Shown: one piece after another, positions 1 through 11,890 of the stretch | Layout of the letters: each line of letters starts with the position of its first letter | How positions within the stretch are numbered: position 1 is the stretch's first letter | NCBI GenBank assembly: GCA_033977485.1 | Contig: CM066983.1 | Coordinates: 111,443,580 to 111,507,579 of the forward strand | DNA from: Hydrangea macrophylla | Taxonomy: Eukaryota; Streptophyta; Magnoliopsida; Cornales; Hydrangeaceae | Length of the DNA: 64,000 nucleotides | Direction of reading: 5' to 3' | Position numbers and translations under genes: made by a program | The notes under the pieces: model-generated | What the model was told of the DNA's origin: nothing | Databases searched by the model: none | Seen by the model: only the letters and a program-made list of their open reading frames with translations

Positions 1-591
1 ATTTTAGTATGCTTTTTCAATTACATGGTGCGTTATATCAAAAGCACTGGAAAAATTTAAGTGCTGAATGTTTTTTATTTTCACCACTCAATTGAGTTAT
101 CAAACACAAACTAAGTGAAAATAGTTTTACTAAATGCCATTAGCAGGCAATATACTTATATACATACAGTGATGCTTAGTTAGCATAGCAGACAATTTCA
201 CCTGAGCTGGATAACTGATCTTCCTCCTGTTCAGTTCCTCTGGAACAGGCAATTGGTGTATAATGGACACGACGACAACAACAGGCTACAGCCAACTGCA
301 ATCAAAATTCAATGCATATACAAGTTGAAACTCATCACTTCCCTGAATATTTACAAGTATATATAGATGTATGTGCATATATGTATAATTGAAAGAGAGG
401 AACACCTGTGTATATAAGATCAGGAATGTGAGGATGAGAACCCTAGACAACTTTGGAGTTTGAAATGATGGTGGGGGTAGTGAAACCCTGAGCAAGCTTG
501 AATCCAACTTCAGACAAATTTGGATGCCATTGTAAATGACAGTAGATAGTCCCATACTCGGACTCTATGTATGAGTGTGTGTATATATATG
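1..591. other. No gene recognised
   Basis: Open frames here are short and resemble no family I recognise. The sequence is AT-rich with TATATA runs near its right end. It could be intergenic or the edge of a gene lying left of the window. Confidence 0.5.
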
Positions 592-705
592 CATATGTAT
601 ATAGAGGCTTCAAGATTCCAAAGAATTAGATACAGTGTGTTTATATATATATATATATATCCATATGTATATAAAGGCTTCAAGATTCCAAAGAATTAGA
701 TACAG
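592..705. repeat. Tandem 44-bp duplication with (TA)n spacer
   Basis: A 44-bp unit beginning CATATGTATATA and ending TTAGATACAG occurs at 592-635 and again at 662-705 with one mismatch. The copies are 70 bp apart, separated by a TA dinucleotide run. This is probably a local duplication by slippage around the TA run. Confidence 0.8.
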
Positions 706-1129
706 AGATACATATAGTGTGTGATAGCCCAATCAAGCGGTGAGAATTAAAATTTTTAGTAATTAATTTTTTTTAGTAGTTGATAATGTACACTTAATTG
801 AAAAAATAATAAAAAATTTACTAAAAAATAAAAATATTAAGTGAAAATTTTTGACTGAAAATAATTACATCTATTTTAGTTATTGAAATATTATTTTCAG
901 TATTACAAACACAAATTATTTAAAATTTTTAGTACTTAAATTTAACACTTAATTTTCAGTAATTAATTTTTAATTGGGCCACTCAGCCATAGCACCCTAA
1001 AATCAATACAATGCTACATAAAGTCCAATGTCCAAATATTTAACTCAAAAACCCCTTCCCTAAACAAAAAGACCAAAATGACCTAATTTCCTAAGAAACT
1101 GAAAATTTCCTCTCCTCCTACACAGCAGA
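706..1129. other. AT-rich spacer, possible decayed MITE
   Basis: No gene is seen. The stretch is very AT-rich. GCCCAAT near 728 and ATTGGGC near 973 face each other, and TTTTAGTAATTAAT-like motifs repeat between them. This could be an old inverted-repeat element, but no target duplication is visible. Confidence 0.35.
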
Positions 1130-1489
1130 AGTGACGACAACGATGGTGATGGTGGTGCTGATAGTGATGGTGGTGACGATGGCGGGTGGTGGCGATGGCG
1201 GGTGGTGTTGATGCGATAGTGATGGAGGTGACGTGGTGGTGGAGGTGCTCCAATTATAGATGGAGGTGACGATGGTGGTGGTGGTGCTTCGATGGTGGTG
1301 GTGATGACGGTGGTAATGGAGGTGAGGTTGGGGTGATGTCGACGGCGATGACAACGGCGATGACAACGATGATACAAATGGTGATGGTGGTGCGGTGCGG
1401 TAGTGGTGGTAGTAGTGGTGGTGGTGGTGGTGGTGTGGTGCTGGTGGTGTTGGTGCTCTGATGGTGGTGGTGGTGGTGCAAAATTCTGT
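1130..1489. repeat. GGT/GAT-rich low-complexity tract
   Basis: Degenerate GGT, GAT and GTG triplets fill the plus strand, making it strongly purine/GT-skewed. Both strands carry open frames (poly-His/Pro/Thr on the minus strand), as expected from a stop-poor triplet repeat, so they are not called as genes. Confidence 0.85.
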
Positions 1490-1496
1490 TGTAAAA

Positions 1497-2199
1497 AACA
1501 GATAATATTATCTGTTTACAAAAACAGATAATATTGTAGTACTGCTGGTAGTGGTTGTGGTGGTACTGTGATCGTAATGGTTATGAACTGTGTTGTTATA
1601 GGGGTATGGTGATGGTGGTTGTAAAAAATTATCTGTTTTCGAAAACAGATAATATTGTCAAAACAGATAATATTATCTGTTTTGTGGTGCTGCTGGTAGT
1701 GGTTATGGTGGTGCTGTGATGGCTATGGTTATGAACTGTGCTGTTAAGGGGGAGGAGGAGGTGGTGGTGGCGGTGGTGGTGCAGTGGTGGTGGTGGTGCA
1801 GTGGTGTAGATTGTGAAAAATTATCAGTTTTTGCAAACAGATAATATTATCTGTTTACAAAAACTGATAATATTGTGGTGCTCTAGTGGTGGTCATGGTG
1901 GTGTTGTGATGGCTGTGGTTATGAACTATGTTGTTAAGGGGGGGAGGTGGTGGTGGTGGTGCATTGGTGGTGGTGGTGGTGCAGTGGTGTAGGTTGTGAA
2001 AATTTCTAAGTTTTTGAAAACAGATAATATTATCTGTTTGCAAAAACTGATAATATTGTGGTGCTCTAGTGGTGGTCATAGTGGTGCTGTAATGGATGTG
2101 GTTATGAACTGTGCTGTTAAGGGGGATGTGGTGGTGGTGGTAGTGCAGTGGTTGTGGTGGTGGTGCAGTGATGGAGACAAACAGATAATGTTATCTGTT
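1497..2199. repeat. Tandem array with periodic perfect palindrome
   Basis: The 20-bp perfect palindrome AACAGATAAT plus its reverse complement occurs at 1497-1516, 1662-1681, 1836-1855 and 2019-2038. A fifth copy with one mismatch lies at 2180-2199. Spacings are 165, 174, 183 and 161 bp. The intervening units share the motif GGTTATGAACTGTG (cores at 1581, 1729, 1919 and 2102) followed by GGT-rich sequence. It is a satellite-like array of about four to five degenerate copies. No coding function is apparent. Confidence 0.85.
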
Positions 2200-2279
2200 T
2201 GACAAACAAATGTTATCTGTTTGTTAAACATGTAATATTATCTCTCCGTGTTTGTATATATATATATATATATATACAT

Positions 2280-2665
2280 ATCATCTTCTTTAGTGACGAT
2301 TGTGGTGGTGGCGGTACAATGGTAGTGGCGATGGTGGCAGTAGCGGTGCGATGGTGATGGTGATGGTGATGGCGATGACAATGGTGGTAGTGGCAACGAT
2401 TTTATCTGTGTATATGTATATATATCTATATATATATCATCTTATTCAGTGGCAATGGTGGTGGTCGTGGTGAGATGGTGGTGGCGATGGGGGTGGTCTC
2501 GCTACGAAAGTGGTGGTGGTTGCGGTGTGATGGTGGTGGTGATGGTGGTGATGACAGTCTCACAACGATGGTGCTGGTGATGGTGGTGTTGGTGATGGTG
2601 ATGGTGGTCTCACTGCAATGGTGGCGACAGTGGTAGTTGCAGTCATCGGCGTCGGACGATTTGGT
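2280..2665. repeat. GGT/GAT-rich tract with (TA)n
   Basis: Continues the triplet-rich low-complexity sequence (GTGGTGGCG, GATGGTGATG), broken by TATATA runs near 2260 and 2410-2440. No gene is called. Confidence 0.8.
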
Positions 2666-3069
2666 CGATGTCGGGGGCAACGTCGTCATTCAACTAAATA
2701 AAAAAAAAGAAAAATGGGTTTTTAATTACAAATTTAAAACGCGCGTGGGCTTTAGATCAAACAAGAGTTTGACTGGATTTTGCACAATAACGACTGATTC
2801 TAAGAGATTTATCACCAAATTTCCCTTTTTAATTTTATCAAATGCACCGTGCCGGCAATCGCGGACGACGTCGATTTTGGTGGGTGTCTGTCGGCTTTTG
2901 ATGTTTTCTCTCCGTTTTTAAATTGGTAATTGGGCCGGGCAAAGCCCAAGCCCAAGCCCGCCTCTTTTCTACTTCTTAAAAAATGAATAATCGTCTACAG
3001 GATAGAGGGCAGACCGATGGTCCCGAATTCAATCCACAACCAATCATATTCTTCCACGTCAGGAATAAT

Positions 3070-3269
3070 TAGGGACATATAAGTCATGACGGCATAAAAT
3101 ATCTCTGGGGGGCATATGAGTAGTATACAGAGCTTCACGCTTTTCTTTTCTCAATTAGGGAATACAGTACCACAATCTCTCTCTCTCTCTCTCTCTAACT
3201 GCAAAAGAAAAGAGCACCCAGAGGCCAAGGTCTCGTTCGTAGCGCTCTCTCACATCGTCTCTCTCATCA
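3070..3269 (+). promoter_or_regulatory. Probable MOS11 promoter and 5' leader with CT tract
   Basis: TATA-like elements (ACATATAAG near 3075 and CATAAAATATC near 3093) lie 175-200 bp before the MOS11 ATG. A (CT)n run at about 3176-3196 matches the pyrimidine patches common near plant transcription starts. The exact start site cannot be read from sequence alone. Confidence 0.4.
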
Positions 3270-5436
3270 ATGGCGACCACGACGGCGGCGACCACCACGC
3301 AGAAAGAGGAAATCCCTAGAAAAACCCTAGACCTAGAACGCCTACCTACAGATCCTCCGCCAAATCTCTCCGACGACCACCACCCTGACATCAACACCAC
3401 CACCTCATCTCCTCCTGGTACGGAGACGTCTCGCAAGGAAGGCGAGGAATCCAAAACGGTCGGGGACTCTACGGAGACCGGATCTCAGCCTGGGAACGAC
3501 GCTTCTGATACTCAGAAGAAGATCCGCCGAGCCGAGCGGTTCGGGGTGCCCGTGCAGCTCTCTGAGGAAGAGAAGCGCAATTCTCGAGCTGAAAGGTAAT
3601 AGCGTTTGTATTTAGAAGTTTCTCTCTCTCTGTATGTGTATGCGTGTATATATATAATTCAATATACACTTGTTAGGGTTAGGGTTTCGGTGGTTGTGCT
3701 ATCAATCATTATTCTGGTTTCCTTTTAATGTTTATTAGTCCCTCATATTTTGTCATCTGAAAGGCACATGACAGACACCTACATCTTCCAAAGTTACTTA
3801 TTCCAAAAGAAGAACCTAATTGATTTCGTTTTCAATTGCCTATTAGTTCCGCATGGCGACTATGTGCTACAAGCAATATAATACTTTATTTACTTCATAG
3901 GGTCTCAAGGGTTAAGAAGCCTTTGATGCCCAAAAGCTACAATCTGTGAATGCATAGATGGGATGTGAGTCTCTTGGTTTTCTGGAGGCATGAGATATGA
4001 GTTCATTTATATTAGTGCTTATAAAATCTTTTTTAACGGAACTCTGTGGAGTATATATTGACGCGCTATGGCTTTCTTGTATTGGTTGGAAAGCCTGAAT
4101 GAGAATTTGAAACTTACTGTCCTTTCACCAGTATATCTCTCTAATAATTTTAAAGGTGAATTTGACTTCATGTTTTTTCCTTGGTTGATTTACTGGTGGA
4201 GGTCATCTTTTGTTTATAGTGCTTATTTCTATTTTTGACTTCCCCTTCTCCGTAAAAGAGAGGAAAAAATGAGACAATTTCACGCTGAAGTTTCTTGCAA
4301 GGAACTGAGTAGAAAAGGCTAGACATTTCTGAAGTCTGTTCGCCGCTGTGTCTTATATCCTGCTGTGGCATGCTTAAGTTTGGCCTCTGGCCTATGATGT
4401 TGCATCCTTCAGGATTTCTTTAGAGGAAGTGGATTTTTTGAAAAGATTCTTATTCTCCTCGTGCCTTGGCGCAACGGCAAGGTTGCTCCATTGTGACCTG
4501 GAGGTCACGGGTTCGAATCTGGAAACAGCCTCTCTGCTTGCAGGGGTAAGGCTGCGTACATCTCACCCTCCCCAGACCCCGCAATGGTGGAAGCCTCATG
4601 CACTGGGCTGCCCTTTTTTATTCTTATTCTCCTCGTATATAAACTAAACCAAACTAAACCAAACCAAGTCTTGTGTCCCAATTAATTGGGCTCGGTTGTA
4701 TAAATCATTTTTCTCCATTCTGCACGATCAAGAGCTATATGCTCATTTAAATTATATATATTCATATCTAGTTGCACTACATACTCCTAAGTCAGTCTAG
4801 GTGTGCCTCACACTCTAACCATTCCAGGCACTACAATCTTATCACTCTTTCGCACATGTGCATCTACAGGTCTTTGTTGCACATGGCCGAACCATCTAAG
4901 TTTATTCTCCCTCAACTTATCCTCAATCTATGCCACTTCTACAGTCTCTCGAATGTACTCATTTCTAATTATATCTTTCTTATCCTTACCACACATCCAT
5001 CTTAACATCCTCATCTCAGCTACACTCACTTTGCTAATGTGTTGTTTTTTAGTTGCTTAACTCTGTCCCATAGAGCATAGTTGGCCTAATATATATATAT
5101 ATATATATTAGATATATATTGTGGCCTAATAGATATATATTAGATATATAGATATATATTTTTCTAATTCTCCTCATATATATATATTTTCACAATTGTC
5201 ACGTATAAGATAGGCTGACTAGTCTAGTTATGCGACAAACAACTATGGCTCGTATTGCCTCTTACTTTCCTTCGAGAAAAATTGCGTTGGATGGTGTCAG
5301 GTTGACATAAAACTAGGCCTGGCAATTGGGTGGGCTGGGATCAGGCCGGGCTTGGATGAGCCTATATGTTACCGGGTTTTGTACTGGTCGGGAATTGCCG
5401 GGCCGGGCTGGGTATCACCAATAAACCCGTTTTAAT

Positions 5437-5491
<55 letters not shown>

Positions 5492-7910
5492 AAATATCTG
5501 GGTAAAGAAAATTATATGTGTACACAATTATATATATCCTCCATAAGCTTATACACACGAATTGCAATACAACCATCTAAAGAAAATTGTTGTGATTACC
5601 AAATAGAAAAGCAATTTGAATATATGTGAAGTATAAGTATATGAATATACTTATATGTGTACACAATTATATATATGTATGTATGTATGTATAGACGGCT
5701 CTGCAGTGACCACAATGATCTGAGATCGTTTGAAGTGCCGATCTGGTTTCTGATTTCTTCCCAGAAATCCTCAATTTCATATATATATATATATACACAC
5801 GCAACCTGTATATGTGTGTGTATCGTATGCAGATACACTCCATCTTCTTTGTTTGCTTTTCTTCTAGTTCCTAACCTCCGACTGTCACCATATAGAGAGA
5901 GGGAACGAGACTGTTTCGTAGAGGTGGGAGGTGAGAGCATGAGAGGTGCTGTTTCTAAGTGAGAGAAATTGGGAAGTGTAAGATAAGGATAAAACCCTAG
6001 CCCGACTTCGGCCCGCGAGCTACCCGACTTCGGCCCGAAATTTTACTGGCCAGCCTTACATTTACCCGATCCCAACCCGCATGAAGAAATTACAAACCCA
6101 AATGCTAAAAATCTCGGGCATAGGCAGGCGAGCTGGCATGTTCGGCCTGCTTTGCCAGGCCTACTTGATAAAACCCAGTATGATGTATCCATTGTAAATC
6201 CACAAAGGATGCTAGAATGAAAAATTTGACGTTGAATCCTAGCAATGGTAGGAGTTTGCTGAAAGACTACATTGACTTGTGCGTTGCAGTGAGGTGTGCG
6301 TGATGTGTAATCTGACTATAGGTGTGCCCCATAGAATTCAGGGTTTTATTGTAGAAATTGCATGGCATGTTCAATTATATTTTGTGCTTTCTTGTTCTGT
6401 TTGTGCCTAGATTTTTAGAGATTATTTGGAGTTATTTTATTCCTTGGAGCACAATTGCGATGTATCTTTTTTGCGATAACAGTTGTATTGGTATTTGGTA
6501 ATTGGGAAGGTGTATACAAGCCACTGTCTTGTTTGGGGTGTTTACTGGACGATAAATTTCTGCTCAGCTTACTATATTAGCAATTAACGCATTGGTGGTG
6601 ACTGGTGAGTGATCTGAAAACATTGTTTGATCAGATTTTTGTCGTGGATATCTTGATTAGAAGAGTTTGGCATTCCAATTTACTCAAATTTGACCTAGTT
6701 TAAGGATGACTGGAGGGGGCTTGGCTGATGCGATGTTTATGTGAATGAGCTAGGAAAGACTACCATATTAGTTGTTGCCTATTTTCTTATCTTGTGAATC
6801 TTGGGCTTTTATACAGTGAACTGGCAGTCTGTAGATTTGACTTTACTTGGCTGTACATGTGGTTGGTTGACTAAATTTTCTGCTGCTCTTTTTTTTTTTG
6901 CGAGTTATTTAGTGATGTTTAGAAGCGTCATGGATTGGACAGATGGTCGCTATTTCATCTTCTTCTTGTCGAGGCCAACATATATTTCCCTTGGCTGTTG
7001 CTATTTTCATGACTGTATTTTTGATTCATTGTTTTATATTTGTGATTGAAAATTGGCAATGTGGACGTGATTCATTGTAGGTTTGGTACTGTGACTGCCT
7101 CTAATGGATCAGATGCATTGAAGAAATCAGAAGAGCAGAAGAGAAAGGCTAGAGCAGAGAGGTTTTATCATCTGCCTCTTTAATCCTCTAATTGCAAAGT
7201 TTCTTGTAGTTGAATTTATTAAAATCTCAAGTGAATCAGTTGGTTTTGTATCCTTTTCCTCTGGTAGATATTTTATGATCCTTAATGTTGTTTTTCAGGT
7301 TTGGGCTTCCGCGGTCTGCACCTGCAGATGAGGAGGTGAAAAAGAAAGCTAGGCTTGCCAGGTTTGCTGCAGTATCCAAGACAGAGTCAGTGGAAGAAGA
7401 TAAAAAGAAAGCAAGGGCAATTAGGTGTGCATCGTTGCAACATTTTTAAAGTTTAAACTCCTCTAGCAGTCCATTTCAATGTGAAATTTAATGCGTATGT
7501 CTGTTCAAGCTTTAAATGTGACGTATGTTCTCCAGGTTTTCACAAGCTCCATCGAGTTCTCCTTCAGAAGTCAATGGAAAAGGAAATATTGAGCCGGTAG
7601 GCCCTTGTACATGCGTTAATTTACCAAACAATGCTAGGTGCACAAACAAGTTTCATAAACACTTACAACACTCTATCTCTCTCCTGGGTGGCACTGTGGA
7701 GTCCACTGAATTATCCGGACCTCACAGTGCCACCCAGGAAAGAGATAGAGTGTATTTGTAAGTGTGTGTGAAACTTGTATGTGCCCCCAAATATTACTCT
7801 AATTTACCAGCTCCTGATGAATATTTACTCTGTGTTATTCTTGATACTTAATTTTTTGTTAATTAATTCAGAAGACAGCTATTGCGGGTAAGGCTGGAGG
7901 AGGGGACTGA
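3270..7910 (+). CDS. MOS11: MOS11-like mRNA-export protein (five exons)
   Basis: Model: join(3270..3595, 7081..7161, 7299..7424, 7536..7596, 7872..7910), 210 aa; all junctions are GT-AG and the frame stays open to TGA. Known family role: MODIFIER OF SNC1 11, the plant homologue of human CIP29/SARNP and yeast Tho1, is a nuclear RNA-binding factor in mRNA export linked to the TREX helicase and to immune-receptor signalling. Seen here: an acidic, Ser/Thr/Pro-rich N-terminus (about residues 1-80), then the hallmark reiterated R-A/L-E/A-R-F motifs ([32 protein letters not shown]) separated by Lys/Glu-rich helices. Exon boundaries fall inside the R codon of these repeats, a conserved-looking pattern. 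Intron 1 is long (3.5 kb) and carries a SINE, a LINE tail and a further transposon; intron 4 carries a MITE. The start is the first ATG after the CT-rich leader and gives a full-length protein. Confidence 0.9.
4463..4619 (+). mobile_element. tRNA-derived SINE (Au-like) with 17-bp TSD
   Basis: A pol III box A (TGGCGCAACGG, 4467-4477) and box B (GGTTCGAATC, 4510-4519) lie at tRNA-like spacing. They are followed by the conserved body CCCCAGACCCCGCAATGG and an end CTGCCCTTTTTT typical of Au SINEs of flowering plants. The 17-bp sequence ATTCTTATTCTCCTCGT flanks it perfectly at 4446-4462 and 4620-4636. It sits in MOS11 intron 1, in the same orientation as the gene. No cloverleaf beyond the boxes, so it is not a tRNA gene. 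Confidence 0.9.
4637..5082 (-). mobile_element. 3' end of an RTE-type LINE (5'-truncated)
   Basis: Read on the minus strand, decayed frames give reverse-transcriptase C-terminal signatures of plant RTE elements ([13 protein letters not shown], [25 protein letters not shown]). A short-repeat tail of AAACTAAACC units ends it at 4641-4670. In-frame stops show that it is dead. It abuts the right duplication of the SINE, so one element inserted at the edge of the other. Confidence 0.75.
5314..6163. mobile_element. Non-autonomous DNA transposon with TAGGCCTGGCAA ends
   Basis: The left end TAGGCCTGGCAATTGGG and the right end TTTGCCAGGCCTA are inverted. GGCCGGGC-rich subterminal sequence flanks an AT-rich core with CT and TA microsatellites. 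No clean target duplication could be read, so the superfamily is left open. It lies in MOS11 intron 1. No coding capacity. Confidence 0.55.
7626..7799. mobile_element. Foldback MITE in MOS11 intron 4
   Basis: The left half (CACTCTATCTCTCTCCTGGG) is complementary to the right half around a central TGGAGTCCACTGAATTATCC, forming one long hairpin. The 9-bp TAATTTACC flanks it at 7617-7625 and 7800-7808. The right end, read inward, is GAGTAATATTTGGG, shared with the copies at 36.0, 37.8 and 46.1 kb. A 9-bp duplication suggests Mutator-like mobilisation. Confidence 0.85.
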
Positions 7911-10579
7911 ATATCCAACTTCTTTCTTTTACAGTAAGGTATGCTTCAAGATCTAATTTGCAGTGGTAGTCACTAAGGTCCTGCCTTTTTTAAGTACTGC
8001 AGTGGGCAGTCACTAAACTCTTTCCTCATCCAATTCACTTGTATACTATATGAGACGTTTAATTAATATTGTTTTCTCACCTTGGCAGGTTTAGAGTTTT
8101 AAGATTTTGCATCCCCCCAGCAGCTTCTATTCTTAGGTCTACTTTTTGACATGAATTCCTGGATTTAGCAGTCTTTCATTCGTAGATAGTAGCAGCATGA
8201 AGAAGCCTACTCTAGTCCCTGATGCAGTTATTATCAATTAACCTGGTGAGGCCTAGGATATAAACAGCACTCTCCTTAATGCTAACTTAATTTAACTGAC
8301 CTACAAAGCATATCAGAAATTCTGGAGGAAAAATATTTTGTGAAGTTTCAAATATAAATCTGAGATCCTTTTTGTTTTTGGAAGATAAATTCTGATTGGG
8401 ATCTTAGGTATTGGATGATTATATTGTCAATTCCCCCTGTCTGTCTCTGATCGCCATCCTCTCATAGTTGCATGCTCAAGATTCGGTTGGAGACAGCAGT
8501 AATAGTTTCAGCGCTCGGGTCTAACATCATCTGATCCAAGATTTTTGGTGTCAAAGTTGCATTCATTTATTATGTTTTATGTGGAATTCTACTGCGCCCT
8601 TGTAGAAGACCGATATTTTCTAAGTATATCACTAGGATGCCTGCTGGGAATGATTAACGGATGCGATCTTAAATCTTTTGGTATTGTAAAATTGTCAGAA
8701 ATCGTCACTTGCCAAACTGGACAATCATTAGTAGGAATACCTTCTTTATACTAACTCTAGGTTGATAGTTTTCTTGGAGGTAAGAGTCTTGAGATTTATT
8801 GAGCCATGAAGATTTCCCATTTTGAAGCATGGATTAAAAATTAGGGTAATGATTTTACTTTCAAAGGTAAAGGAGTACATATGTATAGTTTTCATGTCAG
8901 GTGTTCACTTCCATGTCATATTTGATGCTAGAGAGAATATGGATTGGATGATGTTGGATAATTGCATTCAATCAAAACAGTGCTTTTAAATATCGCTTAG
9001 TTTTATGTGCAGCGTGATGTCAGATGAGAAATATTCGGATTTGCTGTTCTCCAACTTTATATTGACAGTTATGACAGAGAGAGGGTGTAATTGATTGATA
9101 TAGTCATCAGACAATTGACTTTATGGATATGTCGATCTTGTGATATTTAAATACTAAATAGTTTCCCTATCCTAATTTTCAGAATTTTTATTTTCAGTTT
9201 ATTTTAGAAAACCTAACATTTAGGAGAGAGTTGTTGGTTACCTTGGCCTCACTGGGTGAATCTCCTTCATAGATTGGTTCAATGTGGAGATGGAAGATGT
9301 TGCTTGATTTACAGGGATTCATAGTTTTTATTTTTCAGTTGAAACTTATAAATTTAAAGCATGTTTTGTTTCTGAATTTGTAAGGACCTGGTAAAAGCTG
9401 ATTGGGGGATTAGTACATTGTTCTTGTTTTTTCTTTATTTATTATTATATATCTTTTGGTTCTTTTCCTGTTTTCTTCTGTGTGTGATCTTGGTGTATAT
9501 TTTCATGCCAAATCAAGTGGCTTTCCTATTGTATGTTTGTGGTTTTTAATGCTGTGAAATCTTTCTTTTAAATTTGATAATTCTTGTTACTTCATTATAT
9601 AATTCTTGCAAAATTGCAGTGGTTGGCAATTTGTGAATTTAACACGAGTAATTTTCTGTTCTGAAATTCATCTCTGTTCCATGCAGAGTGATCGTTTTTG
9701 AAAGTTTTAGACCTTGAAAATTCACAATGAATGAATTGGTGTATGATACATTAATAACTGATTGGTGTTTCGTAAGGGCATAGCTGTTTTCTTTTGAACT
9801 GTTCTTAAAAAATGATAGCTGCTTCTCTCTTTCCTTCACTACATTGATAGTGAAATTTTCCAATGCTGGATCAACTATTATTGCTCATCTAATGTGTATA
9901 AGGATTTTTTTTTTTTTTAAATCTTTTCTTGTGCAAATTTCTGCATTCGTCGGTTGAATGGTCCAGATTTACAAGGTGGGATCTACGATTGGTCCCCTAT
10001 TGGAAAAATATAGAAATTTTCAATATGAAAGTTGCATCTTGTAAATGAAGTTGGAGGGAGGAAAGAGTTTCTGTACTAAGCTCTTCACCTTTAATGAGCA
10101 TCCATTATGTGTGACAGTGTGACCCTTTTGATGGGGAATAGAAAATTGAAAAACTAATTCGTAGTTATTTTATCACTGCCAAATGATGACACTGCCACCT
10201 TCATATGAAAGTGACCTCCCTCTCGTTTTCATATGATATGATATAATTGCCAAATGTATATGAGTATTCTATTTAACTAGTCTAAGAGTATGGTCTGTTT
10301 GGAAAAGTTCAAAGTTGGATCAAGTCTAGTTCATGTTTCACTTTTCATTAGGTTCTGGTGAGAACTAAGGATGTATTAGTTTGACAAAGAGCCACTTGAC
10401 AGGGAGTTATTAGACTTAGATGTGGACTCTTATACAAGAAATTGGCACTTACCTAATACGAATTTGCAAAATCGGTTCACTTATGAGCCACTGAATTTGT
10501 TCTTTGCTTTCCCAAACACCACTTTGGGTGGATTTTGAGGTTGAGAGTTTATTCAAATACCAACAGCATGCCCCGATGA
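7911..10579. other. MOS11 downstream region, no gene seen
   Basis: The MOS11 3' UTR presumably occupies the first few hundred bases. The rest is AT-rich without a frame or splice pattern I can support. It is intergenic, or 3' UTR plus intergenic. Confidence 0.5.
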
Positions 10580-10656
10580 TCCACGGGTTCTTTTAGGCTT
10601 AAAATCCAGTTTACTGGGTAAGTTCACTCAATCTAGTTCACTTTAGATCCTCTCCC
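10580..10656. mobile_element. Half copy of the CTCTCCC foldback MITE
   Basis: Matches the right half of the element at 14727-14901: GGTTCTTTTAGGCTTAAAA, then AAGTTCACT, then TAGTTCACTTTAGATCCTCT and CCC. The left half is missing, so this is a deletion remnant. Confidence 0.75.
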
Positions 10657-11880
10657 TATATATATATATATATATACATATATATGGGGATGGTTGAAAA
10701 TTCAAGTAGAATCATGTAGCCTCAGGTAACATTTTGTTTTCTTTTTTATGAGTACTAATCGTGTTAGCTTGACAGAGAATCTTATTGTGAGAGTGATACC
10801 AAATCAAACATGGACTCCTAAGTAAAAAAAGAGTATCTACCAAACATCTAAATATTTAGAATTGCTACACCTCTTAATCATAGAACCATTTCTTAGTCAT
10901 TCCAGACAACCTTTACGCCAACAATCTAAGCCATAAAAATTTGGATTGGGTATGATAATTTGGGTTTGATCTAATATAATGACAATAAGAGAAATGACGA
11001 AAATACTCCCTCATCACAAGGATTTAAAAATTTATAAAAATAAATAAATGGGCTTTAGACTTCCTACCGAAAAATGTTATTGCCATCAAAAATCCATTTC
11101 CATAGAAGTGCAACCAAAAGCTTTTTATACCATCTCTGAAAGGTAACACTATCAAATTTGCATCTATGGCAAACTTGTTGTGCCTAGTCAACAAAAGCTC
11201 TCTAAAGGATACAACAAAGAGTTGATGCAAATTTGTTACGCCTTCGAGTAAGGAAAATTTCTTGCGTCTCGAGATGCAACAAATCATTAGTATTATTTTT
11301 TCATTGTTTTATTCAATTATGAGTGGAATACAAATATTGGTAGAGTACAAAAACATTTGAATTTGTGAAATTTGATGCATCCTTTGAAAATGGTTCTAAT
11401 AAGCTCGTGCATATATTCAATCAATCTGCAGGACCACTGTCTGCATAAACATGTGATGAGCTACATTAAATCCAATAGATGCCCAAAGTTCATGAAATTT
11501 GTATTATGTTTACCACTCCTTTTCTCACTCTAGTTCCTCACTCCTAGAAGATCCAAATAGTAACTTAGTCTGTGCGTCTTTGTGAGCCTTACTGGCATTC
11601 AAAGGCCTATTTTGGCTAACAAGAATGCCCGTGGATTGAAGTTGGATCAAAATAAAGTACCTCTGCTTCTGCTTCTGCTTCTGCTTCACAAAGTAAACTG
11701 GAATGAAACACCAGATGAGTACTATTATAACAATCAAATAGTATATCATATTAGTGCATAATCAATCACTCCCCTCAACCTCTCTTTATGCTTCAATGCA
11801 GAACAAACAAGTATAAGAAACTATCCCACTAAATTACTCTCTTTTCTATATTCCATATTTTATTGAAATACCAGTAGATA
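10657..11880. other. No gene recognised
   Basis: AT-rich sequence with short frames only. A CTGCTTCTG hexanucleotide-like run lies near 11665-11690. It precedes the 3' end of the minus-strand coiled-coil gene and may hold part of its 3' UTR at the right end. Confidence 0.5.
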
Positions 11881-11890
11881 CATGTGAACT

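Noticed and set aside
286..555. 89-residue minus-strand frame
   Set aside because: No recognisable motif, codon bias or splice signals; a chance frame is more likely.
728..981. Old inverted-repeat element with GCCCAAT/ATTGGGC ends
   Set aside because: The match is short and imperfect and no flanking duplication could be read.
1497..2199. CRISPR-like array of palindromic repeats
   Set aside because: This is plant nuclear DNA, spacing is 161-183 bp with repeated rather than unique spacers, and there are no cas genes.
1060..2689. Overlapping 70-105 residue frames rich in His, Pro, Thr or Val
   Set aside because: They come from the stop-poor GGT/GAT repeat read in several frames and show no domain, splice or start context.
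4463..4540. tRNA gene suggested by box A and box B
   Set aside because: The boxes belong to a SINE: a body and poly-T end follow, a 17-bp duplication flanks it, and no acceptor stem pairs.
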